Shown: positions 1 through 12,474, counted from the stretch's first letter. The stretch: DNA of 64,000 bases from Impatiens glandulifera (GCF_907164915.1 NW_025919597.1:22952-86951); one strand, 5' to 3'. Notes: a model not told the origin generated them from the letters alone. Made by a program: numbers and translations.

Positions 1-79
1 TTCCATTTTAGAAGTATGATGATTCTAGTATGAATATTCATCTCATATATTTTGGGATATTTTAAATAATTTATTGCAG

Positions 80-1456
80 GAAAATGGCTCTGAAGAATCA
101 CAGATAAGAACTGACGCCATCTTTGGCAGAATCTTCCCTGATCCATCTAAAGCAGAAGATGGCCTTCACAAGCTGATCTTGTTGAAGGATTGTGGAATTT
201 ATTCTGCATTAGAACATATGTTAGATGAAGGGGTTTTTGAGAATTATTTAATAACAAGAGTAAGTTATCCAATCAGCGTAGTTCTTTATATTATGTTTGA
301 GGTTACATTTCAGTGCAGTCGTTCTTCCTTGAAACAGTTTATTAGCTAAGGACATAAAGTCATGGTTTTGACTTGATCACTCATGAATTTCAACAAGGCA
401 AAAAGGAAGAACTATGCTTGGATAGAATTATGTTTTGATGACCCATCCCATGCCAATACTTACAGCTTCATAAGTCTTAATCATGTAGGATGATGGAAAC
501 AACGGACAGCAATTAGTGGGACAGAAAATAAGATTATGGTCGCCGCTTGATAATTGGTTAGCATTTGCTTCTCTTAACTCTTATTCTTAGAAAATGGTTC
601 AATGACCTTTTGTGATAGTCTTAAATTTTGTTCTCAGCTATTTCTCAGCGGATGTGGACGTGTTAGATCCTCAAAATAAGAAGCATAAGGTTTTTGCCAC
701 TCTAAATTCTTAATTGCTGGAAAATGGGTATATATCTGTGCTTCATGCATAGATAAGGAGTGGATTCTCTTATAAAATAAAATGATAAAATTTCTAGTAA
801 TGAGATATTCTCATCCGTGGAAAAAACAGGATAAAAGTTCTGTTCATCCTGTTATTATTAGTGATTATGTAATAAGCCTTTAGAAAGTATTCTAGAAAAA
901 AGAGTTGCAACTATGCTTGATTTGGTTTAAATAAAGTTTCACAACTATAAAACATTCCACACAGCCTAAATCCTAAATCCTAAACAGCTTAAAAATAATT
1001 CCAAATCAATTCAATAGCTTTATGGAACTGTTATGCAAATATTTATATATCTCTGAAAGTCACTACAGAGTGCAAATTCCCAGGGCTGCTTCAGTCCAGT
1101 CCTTGTGTAGTTTTTCTTCTTTTAAATGGTCACGAAGGCTCAAACCCACAACCATCCAGTCCTTGTGAAGTGCTCTGGATTTTTTTTTTTGTTACTGCCT
1201 TTTTTATGTTCCATTTCTATTATTGATATAGATATATTTATGAGATTTTCTTATTACATACAGATGACTAAAATTATTGTCTAGTTTATGCTCTTTCCTA
1301 TGTTGTAATCCATCCTTTTAAGCTCCTCTACAATTGTTTGCTTCAGATGTCCTAGCCTATCTTTTGTAGATTACATATGAGAATGGGGAGGTTGAAGTGC
1401 TTAGTTTAGATAACGAAAGCTGGGATTCTATACTAAATAACTCCCTTTTGGACAAC
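80..1456 (+). pseudogene. PDS5-like cohesin cofactor gene fragment, copy A
   Basis: Three exon-like blocks with splice signals are visible. The first (80-259, after TTATTGCAG and before GTAAGT) codes 60 residues including DAIFGRIFPDPSKAEDGLHK and resembles the helical-repeat part of PDS5. The second (about 640-690) reads LDPQNKKHK. The third (1370-1456) reads ITYENGEVEVLSLDNESW, the typical strand pattern of the PDS5 Tudor domain. PDS5 regulates cohesin on chromosomes. The rest of the gene is missing and the pieces lie inside a CACTA element, so this is a captured fragment. The family call rests on pattern memory and is moderate; the Tudor part is the stronger evidence. Confidence 0.55.
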
Positions 1457-4240
1457 GTAAGTGGAAGTTTGATGATTGTGTGTTACTTGTAGAGTTATAC
1501 TTTTAGCAACAGAAATGTTTATGTTGTTTAGTTTTAATTATTGATGCAACTTGGGAAGAAAATAAATAGTGGATTATGTGTATCCTTTCCTCAGTGATTA
1601 AAAGAACAGCCACGTCCTCAAACTCCCTGAATATATGTATCTTTGGAATTTTTTTAGGTAAGTTATTTGAAGCATTTAGATACCAAACACATTAAACATA
1701 CTTCTCAAGGGAAATAATGAATGTTAATGCTATTCAGTTCTTATTTTATTGTTCATGGGACACAGTTGATGATGATTTCTATTGGGAAAAATAATTTTGT
1801 TGTTGTAGACAGTTACAGTTTTGATAGAATGCAGCTTTGTCTTGTAAGTCATTTGACACAAAATGACTGTTGGCTGGCAATAGATTTTCTTTTAAATTTT
1901 TTTATGGAAATAATTTAGACATTCGTCCCTGTTTCAAATGTTTTGGTGAATAGCTTTTCTCAAACTGCACTAGAAACATTACTACAATTGTTTCAAATAA
2001 CACTACAAGAAAATAGTGGATTTGCGACGGAATTTATCGACAGAATTTTGGACGAATATATAATTTGTGACGTTTTTTTTCCTCTAAATAATTATTTTGC
2101 AAATATATGTGTCGCTAATACTTTGACGGATAGATATTTAGTCGAAAATTTTTTGCGACGCTTTTTCCAATTTATAGTTTTGCGACAGTATTTCTGATTA
2201 CATTTTTCGACATTTTTTTCAACCGTCTTTGCCACGTTCTTTTTGACGAAAATTTTGACGAAATTTTCTAGAAAATAATTAATTTTTAGCACATATTTTA
2301 TTTTAAAATATTTTATAATTTTTTTTTTTTTACCAAACTTTTTTATATTATTCACGAATAAATTATAAATTAGAGTAAATTTATATATAAAACAAAATAA
2401 CATAACATAATTAATCATTAATCATTCATTATCACAAAATAACATTATCAATAATTCATTATCACTAAATACATTCAAAATAAACTATAAACCCAAAGTC
2501 ATTAAAACTAAAACATATTTTATAAGAAGTCAATCACATATCAACGACGAAAAAATTGAACTCGAAGCTACAATATTTCCTTGTTGTCCCACCTTACCTG
2601 CAAAACAAAATTAAAATACTTAGACTGATAACTACAACTTGTGATGATATAGTTTACAACAAGTTCAACAAGCTATAAAATCAACTTTTGTTTACCATAA
2701 AGAGGTAACAAATATTAACATGTGAAATATTAGAAATCATAATATAAGAGTAATGATATCACACTATTATACCGGTGTAAAACAAGTCAAACTCATCTAG
2801 TAAAAAAATGACAGTTTAATCTGCATTTCTTATTACCGTAAAGATATGGATAAAAATAAGCAAACAAAGAAAAAAACAAGACAGTTAATTTCAGAAGGAA
2901 TTCTGAACATGACCATACGAACAGTACAAGAATTCACTTTAACATGACTATCATGAACTACGAGTTTTCATCAAATGATGCCTGCAAAATTAATAAATCA
3001 ATGTCAAAACAATGATTATTATGAAACTACATTCTATATGTTATAGAGCATTTTTTAGAATATTAACTCACTGTTTAGCAATTTCCTGAATGATAAAAAC
3101 ATAAGACAATACTGTAATCATTAGAAAACTACATAGAATGTAATTATAAATAAGAAAAGTTAAGGAGTGTAACTATAAATAAGAAAAATTAAAGAGTGTA
3201 ACGAGCAATTCATACACAACATGTCAACATTAAGTCTTTATCAAGGTTGATTGCATTAAAGTATTGTCTCACTCGTTATCAAACTTCTACAAATTCTATC
3301 TCATAAAAAGGTAAAATTGACATCAAGAAGACCATGACAAATTGAGAACCCAACTATTAAGTTAGTCTATGCCAGAAGATCTACGATAAACTGAAATTCT
3401 GAAAAACCTCTTAAAAGATGTGACATGCCCTTATACTTCATGCACTAATGATCTCCTAAGATATAGATAAGTTTAGTAACTGATGAATACACTACTGTGA
3501 TTATGCTAGCAACAATCCTTAATTTCAGATTCTAAATATAAACTAAGATTACCAAGGGAGGGAAATAGTCTTCTGCAGCACGACGAGGGACGGAGAAACC
3601 ACCATGAGAGCTAGTATTAGAAGTCGTTAGATATTTGCAGAACTTGTGAGGTGTGATTGATTTCTCAACTTCTGCACCATCATCTCATAGTTTTCAATTC
3701 TCCTCAAACTGAATAAATAAAAAATGAAAAACGGAATTCAACTTACAAGAAACTTTACAAAAGAATTTTCAAAAGAAATGACCTCAAAATGTCTTAAGCA
3801 TTAGCCATTACAGATACAAGATCATATATATGATCTTAACTTCCAATCAATGAGTTCAGAGGACTATCTTATTAATTATATTTTATCTCCTTCTCTAATT
3901 TAATCTAACCCTAGCAATGCTTGTTTGTAAGATGAGAATAATTTGATTTATACTCATAACAGACAGGGGATTAACTGATAAACTGAATCATTGAATGTTT
4001 AAAACAAGAGAGCTTACAGAACAGGAGAAGGGAGGCTCGCGATAATGGCATGGAAGCGCGAAGCACGAAGGATCTTGCCAATCATAGCAGAAATTGAATA
4101 CGTAAGTTCAAACTACAGTTTACAGCTTGTAAACGAAAATGATAAACATAAATTAGGAGAATACATTCTCCACCTCTTCAAACTGAATAAGTAGAGAGGT
4201 ATAATAGGATAGAAGATTCACCTCAAACTTTGGAGTTTAC

Positions 4241-4573
4241 ATTCTCCACCTCTTCATCGTGATCTTCATGAATCAAGTATACAACTTCATGGTGTCTCAC
4301 TGCATATTAATAGATTAAACAATTTGAATTCAAATATTACTGTAATTAACAATTGAGAAGAAGACATTGCTTACTCCTTTTCAGTTCAAGATCACTTTCC
4401 AACTCAAGATTCAGTTGTTCAAAGAGTTCTCCTGCAAATCATGATTAATCAATCCTAAAAGTAGGCAAAAGGTAATAAGATTATTGATTAAAGCATATTC
4501 AAAAGACCTTACACTGACTTTCATCCTCGTCTGCGAATTCAGGGAGAATTGTTCCATCTTCCTGAACTTTCTT
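4241..4573 (-). pseudogene. Captured three-exon gene fragment inside the CACTA element
   Basis: On the minus strand, three short exons have good acceptors (TTGCAG, TTTGCAG, TATGCAG) and donors (GTAAGG, GTAAGC, GTAAAC): 4573-4513, 4431-4375 and 4309-4241. Their readings are acidic: EDGTILPEFADEDESQ, ELFEQLNLELESDLELKR and RHHEVVYLIHEDHDEEVEN. Phases agree across all three, but the codon spanning the first junction is TGA, so the fragment is broken. I do not recognise the source gene. Capture by the CACTA element is inferred from position. Confidence 0.5.
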
Positions 4574-5130
4574 CTGCAATGTTAAACCAAACATAACTTC
4601 ATCTCATAAAGTAGAATCCAGAAATATTATCAGATTCAACCAATAAAAGCAAATATTAACAGATAAAATCCAGTGAATCACTAGCACTGAAATTTACACA
4701 AGTTTATCATTCTACTCTATTAAGACTCTTACTGTTGTGCTAAAGTGGTTTACTTTGCCTTAATTAGGGCATTGTGATGAAATGATTCAAAATATGCATT
4801 ATAATCCATAAGAATTTCTCAATCAAAGTCAAATTGAAATACTCTTTTAAGCCTTTTTGTAATGAAATGATCCAAAATATGTCAAATTTCTCAAAGTCAA
4901 ATTGAAATAACTCTAAAAGCTTTTATGCAATGAAATCTTTCAGAGCTCAACAAATCTTCAGATCAATATGTGAATGGCATAATACAATCTAAAACTCAAT
5001 TAAAGTTCCTGATGATTCAAGATTAAACAAAGGGAAACCTAACAAATTCACCGAACACAATAACACTAAAATTAATGAACAGATCTAGGAATAATAATGA
5101 ATGAGAGATTAGGTTACCTAAAAAGAAGGC

Positions 5131-5274
5131 TTAGATATCTCTGGCGTTATGCAAGAAAGCGATAGAGCAGAGAATGGCGGCAATGAAAGTGAAGAAGCCC
5201 AATCTGATCATAAGGGAAAAGCCGGCAACGAACAAATCTAGGAAATATTGAATATTGAATCCTAGAGCCAGCAT
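5131..5274 (-). CDS. Short membrane-helix ORF within the CACTA element (47 aa, unidentified)
   Basis: A minus-strand ATG ORF reads MLALGFNIQYFLDLFVAG then a hydrophobic stretch ending FLHNARDI and a stop. It could form one or two membrane helices. It lies upstream, on the same strand, of the captured exons at 4573-4241 and may be the 5' part of the same captured gene. A second minus-strand open stretch lies just upstream at 5405-5617. No family is recognised, and expression as a protein is doubtful. Confidence 0.3.
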   Translation of the reverse strand: MLALGFNIQYFLDLFVAGFSLMIRLGFFTFIAAILCSIAFLHNARDI

Positions 5275-7362
5275 TTCCCTTCTTCCTCCTCCTTTCGGAT
5301 TCTGTCTGCAATTCAGGCTGGAGATGATGCCGCGTATAAGATTAGGTTTAGATAGCCAATCAACCTTTTTCTTTTTCTTTACCTAATTAAGTGATTCATA
5401 ATCATTAGGTTTTGATGGAACTCACCTCTTTGAACAAAACAGTTTCGAAAAGAAAAAAAACCAGCAGCTTCATCTGGTCTGGAGACGAAGCTATGAGAAT
5501 CTCTATACTTGTATCTGTAATAGAAAATGAAGAGAACGAGGCCGACTTTGACAGAAACAAGCAAGCAAGTGGTTTGTTGATAGAGAAGCAAGGAAGACGA
5601 TGGTGCATCGTCTCCATCCTGTGTGTGTGAGAGAAGAAATCACAGGGTAAAATAAGACGGAATGAAAGTTAAGAAACATTAGAATATTATTCAGAATTTC
5701 TACATATTTTTCGACGTGTATATTATCTATAATTTTTTCGACGGTCGTAGTATCTGTATTTTATCTATGGAATTTTTGACTGCCCATATTATCTACTAAT
5801 TTCGGCCCATATTATTTGTAGATATTATCCACTTAATTTTTTCGGCTCATGTTATCTACGGAATTTTTGACGTTTCATATTATCTACGGATTTTTCGACG
5901 ATCCATATTATCTACGGATTTTTCGACGGCATATATTATTTATTTATATTATCTACGATTTTTTCAATGCCCAATATTATCCACGTGCTTTGCAACCGCA
6001 ATATTAAATATATTATTTTATTTATAAATTAATTTTTTATATTAAATATATTATTTTACTTTATATTATTTATAAATTAATTTTTATACAAACCTATTAA
6101 ATTAATTATAGTTAACTATATATATATATATATATAAATAATTTAATTTATTTTACTATTAAGTAAAATTTTATTTTATTTATATATATAAATAATCCAA
6201 TTATTTATATATTTAATTTATAATTATATTAGATATTATTCATTATTAAATATTTTACTAATTTATTTATAAATTAATTTTATATACATAATTTATTAAA
6301 TTAATTAGACTATATAAAAAAATAATTAAAAATAATTATATTTAATTATTTAAGTGAGATTTAATTTTATATTCAAACTGAATTTTCTACGAAATTTACT
6401 ACAGTTAGAGAAGTTATGACGAAGAAAACGTGGAACATAACGTCAAAAATTTGTGATGTATTTTCCATACTAGATATTTTTTATGATTTTTTCAATTAAC
6501 TATATAAATTCGACGCTATATAATTTTCGTCGAAAATTTCATACAAAATATAGTATGAATTAATTTATGGATTTTGCCACGGAAATTTACCTTCTAATTT
6601 AGCGGCGATAATTGAGCATAGATAAATATCTTTATTTATTGCAACAAAGTTTTCTTCATTTATTTATATTTGCGACGGTTAATATTAATAGTGGATTAAA
6701 TCGTCGCAATATCCGTCGCATATTTCCGACGATATTTATACGTCAGTAATTAATCGTCGCTAATTGAGCGTTTTTTTGTAGTGATAATCCCATTTGGATG
6801 GACTGTATTTATGGTGTCGTGACCTGATTTTTAGTAAGTCTATTAACAACTGTATGATGCATTAACAAAGGCCTCAAAGAGACATTACTAATTTTTAACC
6901 CCCCTGTAAGAGTCTATATTGATGACATTTACTAGAGTAGCTTCTAGTTTATGTTTGCTCAGTTTTTGTTTTGTTCTATTGTTATCTTATGCTTGTTTAC
7001 TAGCAACAACACCCACAAGTGATTGGAAAATAACAGTATCTCTACATTATTTAAATGACAACCCACATCTATGATCCTCACTTAAATGAGGGTGTTCTTA
7101 ATGAACATCGAACTTGAGGCCTCCTCCACCTTTTAGTTAAAGTCATCAACCATATCATAATGTATTTCAACAAAAGCCCTATTTAGAAACACTTATCTTT
7201 CCTGTGTAAGAGTTTGGTTACGATTGTGGTTGAACATTAACATCCTTTCTCTTCTTGCTCATTTGAACACGTTTAGACCATAGTTTAGGATTATTATATA
7301 TCAAATAATCCAACAAATTTATCTACTAATAATAATAAGATGTATTTTATGTGTTCAATAAG

Positions 7363-7826
7363 GATGTTAAAAATGAACCAGATGTTGATTTGGGGCGATT
7401 TGTTAGGGCTGTTGATTACCAATGGGATGGTTCATACTTCGCCACTGTTGGTGCTCAACTAGACATTTGAGACCCAATAGGTATTAATCTCTTTTTTATC
7501 CCTTTCATCGAGCATTTGGATGATGTGGAAATCGATTGGCTGTTGTTTCGTGTAAATAGGTCCCGGCCTTTAAACAGGTTTTAGTGGGATAAAGACATAG
7601 TTATATTTTCTGAAGAACCAAATATTTTGGCAACATCAAGAAGGTAGGTATTTTTAGATGAATGATTTAAAATATGTATTGATTGAACCATATATAGTCT
7701 TATAATTTATGTTGATCAAATAGAATTGTTGGTTCACTAATTTTATTTTATTTTGGGTTTAGTGATCGTAGCATTGCGTTATATGATTTGTAGATGTCAT
7801 CACTAGCTAGGATGCTCATTATAATG
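7363..7826 (+). pseudogene. DCAF13/SOF1-like WD40 gene fragment, copy A
   Basis: Three exons are separated by GT-AG introns: 7363-7480, 7560-7643 and 7763-7826. They read VDYQWDGSYFATVGAQLDI, then a block ending EEPNILATS, then SDRSIALYDL and MSSLARMLIIM. These match consecutive WD40 strands of DCAF13/SOF1, a small-subunit processome (18S rRNA maturation) factor that is also a CUL4-DDB1 substrate receptor. The Trp after QLDI is a TGA stop, shared with copy B. Copy A has an extra TAG in the second exon and a stop after YDL. Upstream and downstream WD40 exons are absent. Confidence 0.75.
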
Positions 7827-8106
7827 GTAATTTTTGTTATTATTTAAATTGTTTTTAATGAATAGAAAGGGATTTTTAAATGTTTTTAATGATTTTTTAA
7901 TTTTAAAAAAATACAAACAAAATTAAATGGGTTTTAGCGACGCTTAAATTCATATTACCGACGCTTAAATAAGCGTTGTAAGAACTTGTGCCCACCCTGC
8001 TTATAGCGATGCAAAAATAAGGGTCAGTGATATTTTTGGCGACGCTTTTAAGGGTTGGCAGAAGTCTTTTTAAGAGTCGCCAAATGTCTTTTTTGTTGTA
8101 GTGCTA

Positions 8107-8560
8107 GTGAAGATTGCTTCGCTAGGTATTTATTTACGGAACTTGTATTAGTGATTATAGCGTTAACCAATGAAGATTGTTTCACTAAGTATTTATTTAC
8201 AACACTTATATTAGTGATTATGGTGCTAACAGTAAAGATTGCTTCAGTAGGTATTTACAACGCAAATAAGAGTGAAACAAGTGCTACCTAATGATGCTTT
8301 CTTCACTAGGTATTTACAGCGCGAATAAGAGTGAAGCAAACACTACCTAGTGATGTTTTCTTCACTAAGTATTTACAGCGCGGATATGAGTGAAGCAAGC
8401 GCTACGTAGTGATGCTTACTTCACTACGTATTTACAGCATAGATAGGAGTGAAGGAAGCGCAACCTAGTGATGCTTGCTTCACTAGGTATTTACAGCGCG
8501 GATAGGAGTGAAGCAAGCGCAACCTAGTGATATTTTCTTCATTTCTATTTACAGGGTTTA
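8107..8560. repeat. Subterminal tandem array of the Ulp1 transposon, copy A
   Basis: About six imperfect units of roughly 70 bp contain CTTCACTAGGTATTTACAGC and the opposing GAGTGAAGCAAGCGC...CCTAGTGATG. Each unit can fold on itself because GCTTCACTAGG and CCTAGTGAAGC-like pieces alternate. The same array occurs at 27398-27851, and a diverged one lies at the far end (61530-61990). It fits transposase-binding subterminal repeats. Confidence 0.7.
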
Positions 8561-8737
8561 TAAGAGTTCATTTATGTGAATCTAACTACACTCACTGAAG
8601 GAATAAAAACAAAATTTTCCCGCTGCAATCCCACTTTTCACTTTCTACTCCCACTATTCACTTTCTCTCTCAACGATCATCATTCAATTTTCAAACCCTT
8701 GTATTATTCTTCTACTCTACGAATATTACTTCTGAAA

Positions 8738-9880
8738 ATGTCACAAAACGATGACAACAACATGCTAGTGGAAGTATCCAACGCCCGAGAAATCGTCTTG
8801 GCGGTATGTAACAACATTAACGAAATCGTCACTGTATCCAACAACAACGGTGCCAACGATAAATCCGAGAGGTAGTTTATTTTGATTAATATTGTATTTC
8901 TATTATTTTCATTAGTATTACACCAGTTTATTTCATTTCATTTGTAAATTACTATTTTTTCTTCTTTTACTGAAAATTTTGCTTTATAGGGTTATAAAGA
9001 ATAAATGTGAAAGGAAGAGGAATAGGAAGACGAAGACGAAGTCATCGACAACTGGTGAATCGTTTCTATTCTCACTTCTACAAATACTGCTACAACTACA
9101 TCTCTCGATCAAGAAATACCAAATCCCCCCAAAACCAAAAAACGGAAAATAGTATATAAAACAAGAACAACCCCGAGTGAGCTTTTCAACATAATTCAAA
9201 AACTTAGTGAAGAATAGAAGGAAGTTGTCAAGGAAATCGGGTTTGGTTCTCTTCTTACATTGGGTGTCTCCAAGTGCCCTGTTCATTTTTCCAAACACGT
9301 AGTGAGCATTTTCGACCATGAGAAGAGTTCTATGTTATTGGCCAATGGTGATCACATGCTTATCGATGAAGACCTTGTCTAGTCTGTGTTGAACCTCGCT
9401 AGAGGGCCAATGGACATAGTCGAGTCCATTGGGATGGACATACATGAATTTGATTATTATTCATTCTTGAAGGTTTCGAGGGTAAGATGGGAGGTAAAGG
9501 AATCAACTTCAGCTCTTGAAACAAATTTTATGATAGCCAAGATATTAAGTAACACAAGTGCATACAACGATTTTAAAATTGACTTAGTTGTCTTTGTTGT
9601 CTCAAGTTTTTTATGTGTAGTTCAAAATTCATAATCCAAGTAAACATTTTTCAATTCTATTATATATCTATTTATATTGTGAATACTTACACGTGTATTA
9701 TATTAATTCAGGTTCAAAATTCTCAAATCTTTAATGGATGTTGAGAACATAAAGAATATTAACTAATGCAAATTCACACTACAAGGATTGGTTGAAAGTG
9801 TCCGAAAATGGAAAACAAATCAAGAAAAAAAAATCCTATTTTGATGGACCTCTAACCTTTTTATTGGTAAATATTCTATT
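8738..9880 (+). pseudogene. Ulp1-protease transposon gene, 5' part, copy A
   Basis: The ATG at 8738 starts MSQNDDNNMLVEVSNAREIV, with a donor after 8871 and an acceptor TTTATAG before the next exon. The second exon carries a basic region and then the N-terminal domain seen in plant Ulp1-type transposon proteins: LFNIIQKLSEE, IGFGSLLTLGVSKCPVHF, LANGDHMLIDEDLV and ARGPMDIVES. Stops replace Gln after KLSEE and Trp after DEDLV, both shared with copy B. Copy A keeps five bases near 9332 that copy B has lost. The protease half is not next to it here, because the match to copy B ends at 10071. Confidence 0.65.
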
Positions 9881-9922
9881 AACTTATAAGTACTCTCTTG
9901 TTTATGTTTTATAAATATTAAA

Positions 9923-10071
9923 TGAAATGATTAGTGGCACCAATAGAGACAGGGGTCTAACTATTGATGACAACTTAGTACAAAAACGGTTTGATAGAAA
10001 TCCTGTTAGGGATTTGTATCACTTTTTAATCTTCACAAACCCTTGTAAACTCTTGAACGATTCAAGGATTT
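9923..10071 (-). mobile_element. Truncated solo copia LTR, copy A
   Basis: It matches the first 143 bases of the complete solo LTR at 29210-30574, from TGAAATGAT onward, and then stops at CGATTCAAG, where the duplicated segment ends. The other end and its target duplication are missing. Confidence 0.7.
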
Positions 10072-10421
10072 TTGAAAGTGGGAACCAAACTTGCTAGGAT
10101 TCAATCCTAGGTTAAAGTCCAATTTTGTCAATTTGGGCTCAGTAGGGTTTTGAGAGGTGCAATCATAGTTGAGGGTTCGGACTTAGGCCTAGGGTTGGGG
10201 TTAGGTGTTAGGTCTAATGCTAATTGGGGGTTCGACCCTAGGTTGGGCTAGGATTTGGTTTCGTCGGTCCTAGGCTAGAGCTAGGGTTTGGTTTTGTCGG
10301 TCCTAGTCTAAGATGAGACTAGGGGGTGTCGGTCCTAGGTTAGGTGTTAGGTTTAACGGTCCTTGGTTAAGTGTCAAGGTTAGTTTTATCGGTCCTTGGT
10401 CAAGTGGAAAGGTCGATCCTA
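10072..10421. repeat. Unclassified repeat with TCGGTCCTAGG motifs, left part
   Basis: No gene is seen. The stretch is made of irregular repeats of CGGTCCTAGG / GGTCCTTGG with spacers of 20-40 bases. The same repeat resumes at 12475 after the solo LTR, so the LTR landed inside it. Confidence 0.6.
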
Positions 10422-12474
10422 TGATAGGATCGGCTTTATCGATAGAGACGGGGGTCTGGCTAAGGATGATGGCTTATGAAAAACAGTTTGAAAAAAATCA
10501 TGTTAGGGATTTAATTCGCTTTCTATTCTACGCAAACTTGTGTAAACACTTGAAACGGATTCAAGGCGGAATTGTTTACTTGGGTTTGAAGCACAAAATG
10601 AAATATAAAAAGATGACAGAAATGAAGAACACAACAGTTTGTTTATGGATGTTAAGAGAAACTCTCTTACGTCACCCCTTCTTCCAACCACCGGAAGGAT
10701 TCACTATAAGATGAGAAGAATCAAATACAGTTTACACACACACTTAGCTCACTATTGAACAGAACACTTTCTGTTCAATTACAAGATGAAGAATATCACT
10801 CAGCTAAAGGTGCTTTGATTCTAGCTCTCTCTCTCTCGATTCACACACAGTACAATCAGAAAGAAGCTTCACAGAATAAGTTCAGTAAGCAAGATGATTG
10901 AGTAGTTTCTCTCTCTGTAAAATCAGATTGCTTGTTCGTTTGTATTCGCTTGTTCGTGAGGCAGATTGTCCGTTATCCTTAGTATTGATTAAATATTGAG
11001 CAGGAGCTAACGGTCGAATCTTCAAGAATGATACGTGGCACTCTTCCATTGGAAAGCCTCCATTGCTTGAATCTTCAAGAATGATAGGAGCACAAGGATC
11101 GTGGCCGTACATCACTGGTAGTGCGCCGAATATTCCATCACGGATGTACCTGCAAAACGGGTAATGTGAGGAAAATTCTCTTACGTGGCATTCCTTGATT
11201 GGATGCATATAGTTGTTGTACTAATCTTCACAAGAAAGTGGAGCAGAAGTAGGGTACAGCTATAGCACGTGGGTAGTAGAAATGCTAGATTCAAGCGTAC
11301 TGCTTAAACTGAGCATTATACGTATTTCAGTTAGACGGATTGTGAAAATCAGTCTAATGAAATAGGTCATCTCCTTCTAACAGAAAAACGTCTATTAGAC
11401 CGCCTGGTCTAATAGAATTAGACTCGCGTCTAATTACAATAACCATTAGACTAGCACGTCTAACTCCACTGAGTTAGACTGGCACGTCTAATTCCGGTTC
11501 TACCTTAGACTTGTCTGAAGGACTTAGACTCACGTCTAACTTTCATTAATTAGACCAGACGTCTAATTATTCAATAACCATTAGACTGGCACGTCTAACT
11601 CCACTGAGTTAGACTGACACGTCTAATTTCGGTTCTATCTCAGACTTGTCTGAAGGAGTTAGACTCACGTCTAACTTTCACTAATTAGACCACACGTCTA
11701 ATTCCGCATCAATTAGACTGCCCGTCTAATTACAAATATATTAGACTACACGTCTAACTCCGATTAGTTAGACTGTACGTCTAATTCTGAATATAATAGA
11801 CGTACGTCTAATTCCATTAGACTCACATCTAATTTCGTGTATTCATTAGACTTGCGTCTAATTCTTTACATTTATTAGACTACACGTCTAACTCCGATGA
11901 GTTAGACTGTACGTCTAATTCCGTGTATTCATTAGACTTGCGTCTAATTCTTTACACATCTATTAGACTACACGTCTAACTCTGATGAGTTAGACTGTAC
12001 GTCTAATTCTATTAGACTTATGTCTAATTCCGTGTATTCATTAGACTTGCGTCTAATTCTTTACACATCTATTAGACTACACGTCTAACTCCGATGAGTT
12101 AGACTGTACGTCTAATTCCGTGTATTCATTAGACTTGCGTCTAATTCTTTACCCATCTATTAGACTACACGTCTAACTCCGATGAGTTAGACTGTACGTC
12201 TAATTCTATTAGACTTGCGTCTAATTCTGTGTAACTATTTGACCGTCTGTCTAATTACACGTCTATTAGACTGCACGTCTAACTCCGATGAGTTAGACTG
12301 TGCGTCTAATTTTATGCGAATGAAAATCAAAATCGGTCTAATGACCCTCATTAGATCCAAGTCTTATAACATATTGTCTCAATACACCTGTATCAAAACA
12401 CATAAGTTATTTCATCATCAAAATATCAGTGGTTAAATTATTTCAACACTATGTCAAAATAATTTGACCCAACA
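10422..12474 (-). mobile_element. Solo copia LTR, minus orientation
   Basis: The plus strand reads TGATAGGATCGGC...GACCCAACA, the reverse of the LTR of copia element 1. It is flanked by a perfect 5 bp duplication TCCTA (10417-10421 and 12475-12479). It carries the conserved LTR block GGGGTGACGTAAGAG (reverse strand, about 10642-10686) and a long TTAGAC/GTCTAA palindrome array. No internal region is present, so it is a recombined solo LTR. Confidence 0.92.
11325..12330. repeat. Palindromic TTAGAC...GTCTAA array inside the solo LTR
   Basis: Dozens of TTAGAC...GTCTAA pairs lie a few bases apart (for example TTAGACTGTACGTCTAA), interleaved with CCGATGAG and GTGTATTCA spacers. Several higher-order repeats of roughly 110-150 bp occur between 11850 and 12300. 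Confidence 0.85.

Larger units (their letters stand above)
2001..6783. mobile_element. Non-autonomous CACTA transposon nested in copy A
   Basis: It begins CACTACAAGAAAA and ends TTTTTTTGTAGTG, the classic plant CACTA termini. Copy B at 26078/26079 is the uninterrupted site. The flanks imply a duplication of ATAA, or TAA with one extra terminal base; CACTA elements usually make 3 bp. CGACG/GCGACGG subterminal repeats are dense at about 2030-2270 and 5690-6780. No transposase ORF is present. The middle (about 4230-5640) holds exon-like minus-strand sequence. Confidence 0.9.
1..8103. mobile_element. Gene-capturing CACTA transposon, copy A (left end outside window)
   Basis: The right end reads ...TTTTTTGTTGTAGTG at 8103, the inverted form of a CACTACAACAAAAA terminus, followed by CTA. 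The intact copy B shows the left terminus and the matching CTA target duplication. The interior contains PDS5-like and DCAF13-like exon fragments and no recognisable transposase, so the element is non-autonomous. GCGACGCTTAA-type subterminal repeats lie at about 7925-8060. A second CACTA element (2001-6783) sits inside it. Confidence 0.8.
1..10071 (+). repeat. Segmental duplication, copy A
   Basis: This stretch matches 24080-29352 in the same orientation with only scattered substitutions and small indels. The single large difference is the 4.8 kb CACTA insertion at 2001-6783. The match starts at window base 1, so the true left end lies outside. It stops abruptly at 10071 (29352 in copy B), inside a solo LTR. 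Because both copies share the same captured-gene CACTA insertion, the same solo-LTR insertion site and the same nonsense codons, the segment was duplicated as a unit after those events. Confidence 0.9.

Noticed and set aside
2092..2418. Lys/Ile/Asn-rich minus-strand ORF
   Set aside because: Low-complexity A/T-rich sequence in the subterminal part of the CACTA element.
8984..9319. Minus-strand 111-codon ORF, also present at 28275-28610
   Set aside because: It is antisense to the Ulp1 N-terminal exon; conservation in both copies follows from the recent duplication.
10313..10714. 133-codon ORF
   Set aside because: It runs across the boundary between the unclassified repeat and the solo LTR, so it is not an evolved gene.
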